A DNA stretch of 64,000 nt from CAVQWT01 sp963810815. Lineage in GTDB: Bacteria > Pseudomonadota > Gammaproteobacteria > Burkholderiales > Casimicrobiaceae. This document shows, piece by piece, positions 52,316 to 60,774 of the stretch (within the stretch, counting starts at the first letter, position 1; each line of letters starts with the position of its first letter). The notes under the pieces were generated by a model. It did no database searches. It worked only from the letters and a program-made list of their open reading frames with translations, and was not told where the DNA came from. The stretch is from contig CAWEPB010000004.1 of assembly GCA_963810815.1 (NCBI GenBank), positions 434,001 through 498,000 on the forward strand, in the 5' to 3' direction. The position numbers and the translations under genes were made by a program.

Positions 52316-53362
52316 ATGCTCGAGATCACGACGACCCGCCACAACCCGCTGATCGACCCGCAGCTCGCGGTGTGGAGCTGGGAGATCCCCGTCTACCTCT
52401 TCTTCGGCGGACTGGTGGCCGGGATGATGGTGCTGGCCGGAATGGCGATGCTCCGCGTCGCCCGCGGCGACAGCGGACGCGACTTCTTTTCGATGCAGAC
52501 GCCGCTGCTGGGGTTCATGCTGCTGAACCTGGGCATGCTGGCGCTGCTGCTCGACCTCACGCACCGGTTGTACGTCTGGCGCATCTACATGACCGTGCAG
52601 CCGTCGTCGCCGATGTCGTGGGGCTCGTGGGTGCTGATCATCGTGTACGGCGTGCTGCTGGCGTCGGCGCTGATCCGCCTGCACGAGGCCTGGCCGTGGC
52701 TGGGACGGAAGCTGCCGGTGATCCGGCGGCTGTCGGACGCGATCACCGCCAATCCCGCGTACCTGCGCGCCCTCGCCTGGGCGAACATCGGGCTCGGCGT
52801 CGGGCTCGGCATCTACACCGGCATCCTGCTCAACACGATGGTGGCACGGCCGCTGTGGAACACCGCGATCCTCGGCCCGCTGTTCCTGTTCTCGGGCCTG
52901 TCCGCCGGTGCCGCCGCGGTGCACCTTTCCGGCGTGCTGCTGCGCCGGTCGCCGGCACCGCAGGGGATGCTGCTCGGCGCCGTCGGCGCGATGATCCAGC
53001 CGCTGGCGCCGGAGCCGCCGGAGCCGAAGACGATGGACGGCCTGATCCGCTACGACCTCGCCTTCCTGGCGGTGGAACTCGTGCTCATCGGCCTGCTGCT
53101 GATCAGCCTGTTCACGTCGACCGAGTCGCATGCGGCCGCGGGTCGGCTGATCACGTCGGGCCCGTACGCGATGGCGTTCTGGGGGATCATCGTCTTCGCC
53201 GGCGTGCTGGTGCCGATCGCGCTGCAGGTGCTCGAGCTGCGGCACACGATTCCGCACACCGTGGTGCCCGCCTTGCTGGTGCTGGTCGGGGGGTTCACGC
53301 TGCGCTGGGTGATGGTCAACGCCGGCCAGATGAGCCAGCTCGTCGCCTCGCCGGGCCTCTGA
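52316..53362 (+). CDS. NrfD/PsrC-type membrane quinone-interacting subunit
   Basis: The product has 348 residues and about nine membrane segments, starting MLEITTTRHNPLIDPQLAVWSWEIPVYLFFGG (core WSWEIPVYLFFGGLVAGMM). The N-terminal periplasmic part and the His/Arg near HRLYVWRI are family-typical. It anchors the enzyme and exchanges electrons with quinone. Third gene of the operon, 12 bp after the ferredoxin. Confidence 0.92.
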   Translation: MLEITTTRHNPLIDPQLAVWSWEIPVYLFFGGLVAGMMVLAGMAMLRVARGDSGRDFFSMQTPLLGFMLLNLGMLALLLDLTHRLYVWRIYMTVQPSSPMSWGSWVLIIVYGVLLASALIRLHEAWPWLGRKLPVIRRLSDAITANPAYLRALAWANIGLGVGLGIYTGILLNTMVARPLWNTAILGPLFLFSGLSAGAAAVHLSGVLLRRSPAPQGMLLGAVGAMIQPLAPEPPEPKTMDGLIRYDLAFLAVELVLIGLLLISLFTSTESHAAAGRLITSGPYAMAFWGIIVFAGVLVPIALQVLELRHTIPHTVVPALLVLVGGFTLRWVMVNAGQMSQLVASPGL

Positions 53363-53379
53363 ATCCGGTGGAAGCCGCG

Positions 53380-53829
53380 ATGACCCCCACGAGTGCCACC
53401 GGCCCCGTCGCGCGCGCCCGCCGGACAGCGAAGGCGCCGCGGCCCGCACCGGCGCAAGGCGGGCCCGCCGGCGGCTCGCTGGGCGCCGACACCCTGTTCG
53501 AGCTGCTCGCCGACCGGACCCGGCGGCGGCTGCTGAAGCTCATCTACGACCACCACGAAGTCTGCGTGTGCCGCCTGGTCGGCGGGCTCGCGGAGCCGCA
53601 GCCGAAGATCTCGCGCCACCTCGCGCTGATGCGCCAGGCGCGCCTGCTGCGTTCGCGCCGCGACCGGACGTGGATCATCTACGCGCTCGATCCGCAGGTG
53701 CCGGCGTGGGCCGTGCGCGTCATCCAGCAGCTGGCGGAAGCCGCGGAAGCCGATCCCGTCTCGGCCGCCGACCGTGCGCGGATGGGACTGATCAAGGTCT
53801 GCGGCACGCGGCCGTTGCCGACCGGATGA
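53380..53829 (+). CDS. ArsR-family transcriptional regulator with Cys residues
   Basis: The product has 149 residues. After a basic, disordered N-terminus comes a winged helix: FELLADRTRRRLLKLIYDHH, EVCVCRLVGGLAEPQPKIS and RHLALMRQARLLRSRRDRTW. Two Cys in EVCVC and one near the C-terminus (KVCGTRP) could sense arsenite, or, as in SqrR/BigR, reactive sulfur. The sulfur-linked neighbours favour the latter, but CVC is also the ArsR metalloid pattern. It starts 17 bp after the NrfD gene and probably controls the operon. Confidence 0.85.
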   Translation: MTPTSATGPVARARRTAKAPRPAPAQGGPAGGSLGADTLFELLADRTRRRLLKLIYDHHEVCVCRLVGGLAEPQPKISRHLALMRQARLLRSRRDRTWIIYALDPQVPAWAVRVIQQLAEAAEADPVSAADRARMGLIKVCGTRPLPTG

Positions 53830-53908
53830 CACCGCGCGGCGCCGTCACCGTATCATCCTGCTGCAAGCATCGCGCGGGCAGAGCCCGCTGCCGAAAGGAG
53901 AACCCCCA

Positions 53909-54481
53909 ATGACCCGGAATTCTGCAACCCTGCACGCCGGCCCGGGCGCCGGCGTCGTGTCGAGGGCGGACCACGCGCCCCGCCCGTACTGGAATCCCTA
54001 CCTCGTCGGCGTCCTGCTCGGACTGGTGCTGCTGGCGACGTACCTCGTCACCGGCCGCGGCCTCGGCGCCACCGCCGGCTTTGCCGCCGTCGCGTCGTTC
54101 GTCGCGGGGATCTTCTCGCCCGAGCACGTCGCGGCCAACGCGGTCCACGCGAAGTACTGGAACGGCGGCGCGCCGCTCGCCAACTGGACGCTGGTGCTGC
54201 TGGGCGGCTCGTTCGTCGGCGCGCTGGTTTCCGGCGCCCTGGGCCGGCGCATCGCCTTCAGTGTCGAGCGGGGCCCCCGGATCAGCGACGGGCAACGGCT
54301 GGCGCTGGCCTTCGCCGGCGGCTTCGTCGCCGCGTACGGCGCCAAGATCGCCAAGGGCTGCACCAGCGGCCAGGCGCTCACCGGCGGCGCGATGCTCAAC
54401 GCCGGCAGTCTCGTGTTCATGCTCGCGGTGTTCGCCGCCGCGTACGGTCTCGCGTACTTCGTGCGCAAGGAGTGGCTGTGA
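53909..54481 (+). CDS. YeeE/YedE-family sulfur-compound transport protein, first half
   Basis: The product has 190 residues with several membrane segments. KIAKGCTSGQALTGGAML is the Cys-containing YeeE/YedE motif that binds thiosulfate or related sulfur in the pore. Starts after GAAAGGAGAACCCCC. Overlaps the second half gene by one base. Such two-gene half-transporters act as a pair. Confidence 0.9.
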   Translation: MTRNSATLHAGPGAGVVSRADHAPRPYWNPYLVGVLLGLVLLATYLVTGRGLGATAGFAAVASFVAGIFSPEHVAANAVHAKYWNGGAPLANWTLVLLGGSFVGALVSGALGRRIAFSVERGPRISDGQRLALAFAGGFVAAYGAKIAKGCTSGQALTGGAMLNAGSLVFMLAVFAAAYGLAYFVRKEWL

Positions 54482-55074
54482 TGTTTCCCCTCTCGTCTAC
54501 CGTTGAATTCACCGCCGGCACCGAACTCGTCCTCGCGGCGGTGCTGGGCCTGGGTTTCGGCTTCTGCCTCGAACGCGCGGGCTTCGGCAGCGCGCGCAAG
54601 CTGACCAGCGTCTTCTACCTGCGCGACATGGCGGTCGTGAAGGTGATGTTCACCGCCATCGTCACCGCGATGGTGGGGCTCGCCGTGCTGGCCGCCGCGG
54701 GAGCGCTCGACCTGAAGGAGCTGTACCTCGAGCAGACCAACTACACCGCGCAGATCGTCGGCGGGCTGCTGTTCGGCGCCGGCTTCATCGTCGGCGGCTA
54801 CTGCCCGGGCACGTCGATCGCCGCCATCGCCACGGGACGCAAGGACGGGATGCTCTTCGCGCTGGGCATGTTCGCCGGCGTGTACACCTACGCCGAGCTG
54901 ACGCCCGGCCTCGATGCGTGGTACACGGCGACCGCACAGGGCGAGATCACCCTGCCCGCCGCCACCGGCATCGCCATGGGCTGGTGGGCCGCCGGCTTCG
55001 TCGCCTTCCTGCTCTTCGCCGCCTGGGGCATGGCCAAGATCGAAGCCCGGTTTTCGGGGTCAGGTCGAATTTAG
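54481..55074 (+). CDS. YeeE/YedE-family sulfur-compound transport protein, second half
   Basis: The product has 197 residues with several membrane segments. GFCLERAGFGSARKLTSVFY and FIVGGYCPGTSIAAIATG are the family motifs, each with a key Cys. ATG 54481 overlaps the previous TGA (TGATG); an upstream GTG in frame is less likely. With its partner it should import thiosulfate or a sulfane-sulfur compound, perhaps linked to the reductase upstream. Confidence 0.9.
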   Translation: MFPLSSTVEFTAGTELVLAAVLGLGFGFCLERAGFGSARKLTSVFYLRDMAVVKVMFTAIVTAMVGLAVLAAAGALDLKELYLEQTNYTAQIVGGLLFGAGFIVGGYCPGTSIAAIATGRKDGMLFALGMFAGVYTYAELTPGLDAWYTATAQGEITLPAATGIAMGWWAAGFVAFLLFAAWGMAKIEARFSGSGRI

Positions 55075-55211
55075 GTCAGCGTCGCCCTACGCAGCCACCG
55101 CGATCATGGACGCGGGCGCGTCGATCGGCGCGCCCGTACCCATTCTGCAGCCGGCGACGACCGACGCCAATCGGCCGATCGGCCGATCCCGGCACGTGCC
55201 GCCGCGCGGGT

Positions 55212-56390
55212 TCAGATCTCGATCGGCAGCCCGACGTAATTCTCGGCCAGCGTCGTGCGCCCCGCGATCGACCCGGTGTAGTAGTCGAGCTCGGCGAGCT
55301 GCATCCGCCACTGGAATCCGTCGTTCCCCGGAAAGCGGTGGAGCATCGACGTCATGTGCCACGAAAAGCGCTCGCCTTTCCACACGCGCCGCAGGCAGAT
55401 CTCGGAGTAGCGCTCGAGCAGCGCGTCGCTCCGATCGCGATAGTGCTCGGCGAATCCCCGCGCCAGCACCGCCACGTCGCCCACCGCCAGATTCATCCCC
55501 TTCGCGCCGGTCGGCGGCACGATGTGCGCGGCGTCGCCGGCGAGGAACAACTGCCCGTGGCGCATCGGCTCGGCGACGAAGCTGCGCATCGGCGTGATGC
55601 CGCGCTGCAGCATCGGTCCCTCGTTGAGCTTCCAGCCCCCGCGGGTTTCCAGCCGCGTGTGCAGCTCGTCCCAGATGCGGGCATCGGGCCACGCGGACAT
55701 CTCGTCCTCGGGCGCGCACTGCACGTACAGCCGCGAGATCGTCGGCGAGCGCATCGAGAACAGCGCGAACCCGCGGTCGTGGTACGCGTAGACCAGCTCG
55801 TTCTGCACCGGCGGCGCGTCGACCAGGATGCCCAGCCACGCGAACGGATACAGCTTCTCGTAGACGCGCAGGATGTGCGCCGGCATCGCCGCCCGGCAGA
55901 CCCCGTGAAAGCCATCGCATCCGGCGACGAAATCGCAGTCGATCACGTGGCCCTTCCGCTCGTGCGTGAACTGGACCTGCGGGGTCTTCGTCTCCACGCC
56001 GGTAACGCGCACGTCGGACACGTCGAACAGCAGCGGACGGCCGCTGGCGATGCGCGCGGCGATCAGGTCCTTGACCACCTCGTGCTGGCCGTAGACGGTG
56101 ATGCACTTGCCGCCCGTGAGACCGGCGAGGTCGATCCGGTGGCCCCGGCCGTGGAAGCGCATCTCGAAACCGTCGTGCACCAGGCCCTCGCGCCGCATCC
56201 GGTCGCCGACGCCGGCGGCGTTCAGAATGTCGACGGCCCCCTGTTCCAGCACGCCCGCGCGGATGCGCCCCTCGACGTACTCGCGGGATCGGTTCTCGAC
56301 GACGATCGAGTCGATGCCCTCGTTGTGCAGCAGCTGGGCCAGCAGCAGGCCGGCGGGGCCGGCGCCGACGATGGCGACCTGGGTGCGCAT
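55212..56390 (-). CDS. pobA: 4-hydroxybenzoate 3-monooxygenase (PobA)
   Basis: This FAD- and NADPH-dependent enzyme hydroxylates 4-hydroxybenzoate to protocatechuate. 392 residues, family norm. FAD motifs: VAIVGAGPAGLLLAQLL, the DG motif CDFVAGCDGFHGVCR, and LFLAGDAAHIVPPTGAKG. The substrate site residues around LVYAYHDRGFALFSMRSPTI are conserved. No pobR regulator is beside it. It is convergent with the YeeE genes, with no link to the neighbouring redox systems. Confidence 0.95.
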   Translation of the reverse strand: MRTQVAIVGAGPAGLLLAQLLHNEGIDSIVVENRSREYVEGRIRAGVLEQGAVDILNAAGVGDRMRREGLVHDGFEMRFHGRGHRIDLAGLTGGKCITVYGQHEVVKDLIAARIASGRPLLFDVSDVRVTGVETKTPQVQFTHERKGHVIDCDFVAGCDGFHGVCRAAMPAHILRVYEKLYPFAWLGILVDAPPVQNELVYAYHDRGFALFSMRSPTISRLYVQCAPEDEMSAWPDARIWDELHTRLETRGGWKLNEGPMLQRGITPMRSFVAEPMRHGQLFLAGDAAHIVPPTGAKGMNLAVGDVAVLARGFAEHYRDRSDALLERYSEICLRRVWKGERFSWHMTSMLHRFPGNDGFQWRMQLAELDYYTGSIAGRTTLAENYVGLPIEI

Positions 56391-56540
56391 GCGGTTGTCC
56401 TCCGGCGCCGGATGCCGTGACGGCGCAGCGCGAAGCATACCGCGACAAGCGGCCGTGGCGTGCGGCCGGGCCGCAAACCGCGACGCCAGGCTCGCCGAGC
56501 AGCCGCAAGGTCGTGGGGCCACGAAGCCCGGTGGCGACCA

Positions 56541-57911
56541 CTAGGCGCGGGGCATGACTTTCACCACTTCAGGCCACCCCACCACGACCTCGAGTCCCCC
56601 GAGCGAGCGCGACCGGCCGACGCGAACCTCGGCGCCCTGCACCGCCGCGATGCGCCGGACGATCGACCAGCCAAGGCCGCTGCCGATCTCTCCGCTGCCG
56701 AGCACGCGGAAGAAGCGCTCGCCCAGACGCCCGGCGTCCTGCTCCGTCATGCCCGGTCCGCTGTCCTCGATCCTGACTTGCGGGCGACCGTCGTGACCGG
56801 CCACGGCCACCTTCACCATCGCGTTCGCCGGACAGTAGCGTATCGCGTTGTCGACGAGGTTGCGGACGAGCACCGCCAGCAGCGTCGGGTCGCCGGGGAC
56901 TTCGAGCGCGGCGGGCGCATCGACTTCGATCGCCTGCCCCTTGCGCAGGGCCTGCGGCGCGACCTCCGCCACGACGCGCCGGACCAGCGCGCCGAGCTCC
57001 ACCGGGCCCATCGCCGGCGCGGTCCCGGCCTCCAGCCGCGAAAGCATCAGCAACTGCTCGACCAGCCTCGTCGCACGGTCGCACCCTTCGAGCGTTGCCG
57101 CCAGCGCGTGCCGGCGCGCCTCGTCCCCCCTTTCGGCCAGCGCCACCTGCGCCTGCGCACGAATCGCGGCGATCGGCGTGCGCAGCTCGTGCGCCGCGTC
57201 GGCGGTGAAGCGGCGCTCCGACTCCATCAGCGCGCCGATCCGCTCGAACAGTCCGTTCAGCGCGTCGACCATCGGAGCCATCTCCGTCGGCGCGCGGTCG
57301 ACGACCACCGGATCCAGCGCCTGCGGCCGGCGCAGGGCCAGCGTCTGCCCGAGCCGGCGCAGCGGCGCGACGCCGCGGTACACCGCCCACCAGACCGCCA
57401 GCGCGAGCAGCGGCAGCGCCACCGCCATCGGCCACAGCGTGCTGCGCAGCACGGCCCACAATATCGACAGCCGCGACGCGACCTGCTCGCCGACGTAAAC
57501 CTGGACGTCGCGCTCGCCGCCGTGCGCGGCGAAGACGCGCCAGGCCGTGCCGTCGATCTGCACCGTCCTGAACCCGCTGCGGAAGCGTTCGCCGGGTTCG
57601 ATCATCGGCGGGCCCGGCGCGTTGGCCGAGCGCAGCGCGAGTCGGCCGTCGTGGAAGACCTGGAACGCCACCTTCGGTGCGTAGCGATGCAGCGAGGGCG
57701 CGTCGACCGCGCGGTCGTCGTCCTCGACTTCGCGCATCTGCTGGACGACCAGCAGCGCCGCCGCCTGCGCGAGGTGGCTGTCGAGGAGCTCGTCGAGCTC
57801 GTGGCGAACGTCGAACCAGGTCATCACCGCGGTGGCCAGCCACACGGCCGTCACCAGTCCAAGCACCAGCACCAGCAGCCGGCCCTGCAGCGAGCGCGGC
57901 AGCCGCATCAC
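56541..57911 (-). CDS. sensor histidine kinase (QseC/PmrB-like)
   Basis: The product has 456 residues: N-terminal TM helix, ~130-residue periplasmic sensor, second TM (WPMAVALPLLALAVWWAV), HAMP-like linker, H-box RRFTADAAHELRTPIAAI, N-box LVRNLVDNAIRYCP and G-boxes DSGPGMTEQD and GSGLGWSIV. Overlaps the response regulator by four bases. Last in the operon with a cytochrome b561, dihaem cytochrome and SHP, which may be its regulon. Confidence 0.92.
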   Translation of the reverse strand: MMRLPRSLQGRLLVLVLGLVTAVWLATAVMTWFDVRHELDELLDSHLAQAAALLVVQQMREVEDDDRAVDAPSLHRYAPKVAFQVFHDGRLALRSANAPGPPMIEPGERFRSGFRTVQIDGTAWRVFAAHGGERDVQVYVGEQVASRLSILWAVLRSTLWPMAVALPLLALAVWWAVYRGVAPLRRLGQTLALRRPQALDPVVVDRAPTEMAPMVDALNGLFERIGALMESERRFTADAAHELRTPIAAIRAQAQVALAERGDEARRHALAATLEGCDRATRLVEQLLMLSRLEAGTAPAMGPVELGALVRRVVAEVAPQALRKGQAIEVDAPAALEVPGDPTLLAVLVRNLVDNAIRYCPANAMVKVAVAGHDGRPQVRIEDSGPGMTEQDAGRLGERFFRVLGSGEIGSGLGWSIVRRIAAVQGAEVRVGRSRSLGGLEVVVGWPEVVKVMPRA

Positions 57912-58579
57912 GGCGAAGCCTCGTCGCGCGACAACGTGTAGCCCACGCCGCGGACCGTCTGGATCAGTGTCGCGCCGAGCTTGCGCCGCAGATGATGGAC
58001 GTGCACCTCGACCGCGTTGCTCTCGACCTCCTGCCCCCAGCTGTACAGGCGCTGCTCGAGCTGCTCGCGCGACAGCACCCGGCCGGCGTTGAGCATCAGC
58101 GCATGCAGCAAGTCGAACTCGCGCAACGACAGCGTCACCGGCGCACCCGCCTTTTCCACCGTGCGTGCCGCGGTATCGAGGACGACGTCCTGCGCGGTCA
58201 GCCGTTCCGCCAGCTGTCCGTGCGCACGGCGCACCAGTGCCCGGAGCCGCGCCGCGAGCTCGTCGAGATCGACCGGCTTGACCACGTAGTCGTCGGCGCC
58301 GACGTCGAGACCGCGAATGCGATCGGGCACCGCGTCGCGCGCGGTCAGGACCAGCACCGGCACGTCGATGCCGGCGCGGCGCGCGGCGGCCAGCACGTCC
58401 ATGCCGTCCTTCAGCGGCAGCCCGAGGTCGAGCACCGCGGCCGCATAAGGATGGGCGCCGAGTTCGCGTTCCGCCGCCACGCCGTCGCGCACCCAGTCGA
58501 CCTGAAAGCCCTGCTGGCGCAGGCCCGCACGCAGGCCGTCACCGAGCAGCGGGTCGTCTTCGGCGAGCAGGATGCGCAT
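57908..58579 (-). CDS. OmpR-family response regulator (QseB/PmrA-like)
   Basis: The product has 223 residues. Receiver domain with the phosphorylated Asp in VLDLGLPLKDG, the Lys in DYVVKPVDLDEL, and an OmpR winged helix (LSREQLEQRLYSWGQEVESN, IQTVRGVGYTLSRDE). The start ATG 58579 is used; an earlier ATG is possible. Two CTTA-type direct repeats upstream of the operon (60395-60465) resemble QseB/PmrA boxes. Confidence 0.92.
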   Translation of the reverse strand: MRILLAEDDPLLGDGLRAGLRQQGFQVDWVRDGVAAERELGAHPYAAAVLDLGLPLKDGMDVLAAARRAGIDVPVLVLTARDAVPDRIRGLDVGADDYVVKPVDLDELAARLRALVRRAHGQLAERLTAQDVVLDTAARTVEKAGAPVTLSLREFDLLHALMLNAGRVLSREQLEQRLYSWGQEVESNAVEVHVHHLRRKLGATLIQTVRGVGYTLSRDEASP

Positions 58580-58605
58580 GGTCCGTATTGTCGCGTGATG
58601 GCAGG

Positions 58606-59364
58606 TCAATCGTCATCATGCGCCCCCCGGGCCGCCTTCGCCGCAGCGATCGGGCGGTCGGTGAATCCATCGGCCGCCGCCGTGCCCTGCCACTGCAGCC
58701 ACCAGAAGCCCGGCGCCGCCACCAGCATCAGCACCGCCACCGCATGCCACGCGTGGCGGATGCCCTCGTCCGGCCCGACCGGCTTTCGCCCGGTGATCAT
58801 CGCGCCAACCAGGTTTTCGCGGTGCAGCCAGCTGCCGAGCAGCACGCCGGCGACGTGCACGCCGACGAGCGCGAGCATGCCGGTCGCCAGGGCCTCGTGG
58901 GCTTCCTCGATCCACCCGCCGAAGCGGTCGTTGTACGTCGCCCAGCCCGACGCGACGACGGCTAGCGCCAGCCCCAGCAGCGCGACGATGGCCAGCGCTC
59001 CCGCCGGGTTGTGTCCGGCGTGGCGCTCGGGCCGGCCGCGCAGCAGCGAGCCGAGATAGTGCGCCGCCGCCCTCGGCCCCCGCACGAAGCTCGAGAATCG
59101 GGCATGGCGGGTGCCGATCAGGCCCCACAGGATGCGGAAGACCACCAGCCCGGCCACCGTGTAGCCCAACGTCACGTGGATGAGCCGCCACCGCTCGCTC
59201 TCGGCGGTGATCCAGGCGCCGGCGAAGCTCGCGACCGTCAGCCAGTGGAATACACGGACGGGGGCGTCCCAGACGAGGGTGCGGCGCGTCGCGGGGGACG
59301 CCACCGATTTGCTCACCCCGTCGTTGATCGACGGGTCAGCGCGGGATGCGGACGTTGCGTTCAC
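58606..59364 (-). CDS. cytochrome b561-type membrane protein
   Basis: The product has 252 residues, with GTG start at 59364 preceded by an ideal AAGGAG. Four or more membrane helices: RVFHWLTVASFAGAWIT, LIHVTLGYTVAGLVVFRILW, LATGMLALVGVHVAGVLL with His ligands for two b-haems. A His-rich stretch (RHAGHN) and an acidic tail (AHDDD). It should carry electrons between the quinone pool and the two cytochromes c encoded upstream. Overlaps the dihaem gene by 29 bases. Confidence 0.9.
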   Translation of the reverse strand: MNATSASRADPSINDGVSKSVASPATRRTLVWDAPVRVFHWLTVASFAGAWITAESERWRLIHVTLGYTVAGLVVFRILWGLIGTRHARFSSFVRGPRAAAHYLGSLLRGRPERHAGHNPAGALAIVALLGLALAVVASGWATYNDRFGGWIEEAHEALATGMLALVGVHVAGVLLGSWLHRENLVGAMITGRKPVGPDEGIRHAWHAVAVLMLVAAPGFWWLQWQGTAAADGFTDRPIAAAKAARGAHDDD

Positions 59365-59899
59365 TGAAATCTCCTTGATCGGCACGGGCATGGCAGGCGT
59401 TGCAGTTGGCGGCGCTCTTCACCGCAGCGAGCTTCCACGCCGTGGCGGGAACCTCGTCGTGCTTGCGGATGAACCACGCCGAGCGCGTGATGCGGTCTTC
59501 GGGCGGCGCCTCGGCAACGCGCTTGTAGGTGCCCGCGTTTGCCGTCAGCCACGCGGAAAGCTCCTTGACCGTCGCCGGCTCCAGCGACGCATCGGTGCCG
59601 TAGTGGCGGCCGAGGTTCGACGTCAGGCGCTGCCACGACGCCGCCGGCAGCATTCCCGGCGGGTAGGCGACGTGGCAGGCGGCGCATTCCTGCTTGTAGG
59701 CCGGCAACGGCGGGAGCAACAACGGCGCGCGCGCGGCACGCTCATAGCTGTCGGCCAGTGCCGGTTGGGCGAAGCCAAGAGCGGCAACCAGGAGGACAAG
59801 CGCACGAGCTACCGGGTGCGCGCAGGCGCGGGGGCGAACAGGCACGGGCGGATCTCCAAACGAAGTCGAGGTGGGCGCGCGGCGGGCGCGGATCATCAT
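59336..59899 (-). CDS. dihaem cytochrome c (DHC type)
   Basis: The product has 187 residues. N-terminal hydrophobic signal (ARALVLLVAALGFAQPALA), two haem sites ECAACHVAYPPGMLP and NCNACHARADQGDF. This is the DHC pattern, the partner of SHP in Rhodobacter and Shewanella-type operons. The start at 59899 or 59896 overlaps the SHP stop. Periplasmic electron carrier between cytochrome b and SHP. Confidence 0.9.
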   Translation of the reverse strand: MMIRARRAPTSTSFGDPPVPVRPRACAHPVARALVLLVAALGFAQPALADSYERAARAPLLLPPLPAYKQECAACHVAYPPGMLPAASWQRLTSNLGRHYGTDASLEPATVKELSAWLTANAGTYKRVAEAPPEDRITRSAWFIRKHDEVPATAWKLAAVKSAANCNACHARADQGDFSERNVRIPR

Positions 59900-60342
59900 G
59901 GTTTGAAGGTCAGGAGCCAGGACAGCACGTCGGCCTTTTCGCCGGCAGTGCACTCGCGGCCCATCACGTCGTTGCAATTGCGGCGGAACCACTTCTCGGT
60001 CCTGGCGGCATCGGTGAAGCGCTCGGCGTTGAAAGCCGGAGCGAGCGGGCCGATCGCCTTGCCGGTCGACGCGTGCCTGCCGGCGCGCGTCGGCAGGGCG
60101 CCGTGGCACGACGAGCAGCTCCATTCTCGACCGTGGGGCGCGGTGAACAGTTGCTGGCCGCGGGTGGGCAACGGCGACGACCCCGCCTGGGCCGCGTATC
60201 CGGCCAGCAGCTCGGACGGAGTCGCGGCGCGCGAAGCGGGAGCGATGACGGCGGCGACCGACAGCAGCGCGGCGGCAACGAGTCCGCGCGAGGCGTTGGC
60301 GGCGGACGGGCGCGGGGCAGGGAACAACGGGGTCAGGGGCAT
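59896..60342 (-). CDS. SHP-type (DUF1924) oxygen-binding cytochrome c
   Basis: The product has 148 residues; ATG 60342 is preferred because GGAG lies just upstream. Signal peptide ending SRA. One haem site, WSCSSCHGALPT; RNCNDVMGRECT contains the Asn that in SHP can swing onto the iron, and Cys pair. SHP family members bind oxygen or nitric oxide reversibly. First gene of the operon SHP-DHC-cytochrome b-regulator-kinase. Confidence 0.9.
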   Translation of the reverse strand: MPLTPLFPAPRPSAANASRGLVAAALLSVAAVIAPASRAATPSELLAGYAAQAGSSPLPTRGQQLFTAPHGREWSCSSCHGALPTRAGRHASTGKAIGPLAPAFNAERFTDAARTEKWFRRNCNDVMGRECTAGEKADVLSWLLTFKP

Positions 60343-60394
60343 GGGGCTCTCCGGGTTCATGGCGACTTCCGGGATCCCATCGTAGTTGCGCGAC

Positions 60395-60465
60395 CTTACG
60401 GCTTCCTTAAGGCGGCGCGCCACGCCCCCGGCGATGGCGCCGGATCCCGATAAGGCGGCGTTAAG
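60395..60465. promoter_or_regulatory. two QseB/PmrA-like direct repeats in the divergent SHP promoter region
   Basis: CTTAC-N6-CTTAA begins at 60395, and its mirror form TAAGG-N6-TAAG (60451-60465) is on the other strand. In each, the CTTA words are 11 bp apart, one helical turn, as for OmpR-family regulators (PmrA/QseB consensus CTTAA-N6-CTTAA). They lie between shp (minus) and the small gene at 60512 (plus). Confidence 0.55.
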
Positions 60466-60511
60466 ACTCGGCACCGACAATGAGGCCTCCCCAACCCGCA
60501 GGAGCGCCGAC

Positions 60512-60676
60512 ATGCATCCCTCTCTTCGCCAGTTCGCCCGCCAGTACCTCGCCGTCGTCGTCGCTGCGCTGCTGCCGGTAATCCTGACCGCCTTCCTGTC
60601 GATCCCGTTCAACCTGGGCGGTCATCCGGGCGACGTGCGCGCCATCGATGCCCCGATGACGCGCCACATGACGTGA
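60512..60676 (+). CDS. small single-span membrane protein
   Basis: The product has 54 residues with AGGAG before ATG 60512. It begins MHPSLRQFARQYLAVVVAAL, with one membrane helix (YLAVVVAALLPVILTAFLS), then a soluble 25-residue tail ending RHMT. Divergent from the SHP operon and sharing its regulatory region, so it may be co-regulated. No family recognised. Confidence 0.65.
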   Translation: MHPSLRQFARQYLAVVVAALLPVILTAFLSIPFNLGGHPGDVRAIDAPMTRHMT

Positions 60677-60774
60677 CGCGCGAGCCCTGGCGTCGTCCGG
60701 CACCAATGGCCCCGAGGCCCGCATTGCGGTAGATTGCCGCAACGAGGGGTAGCCAACCCCGCCAGGAGAACTCG

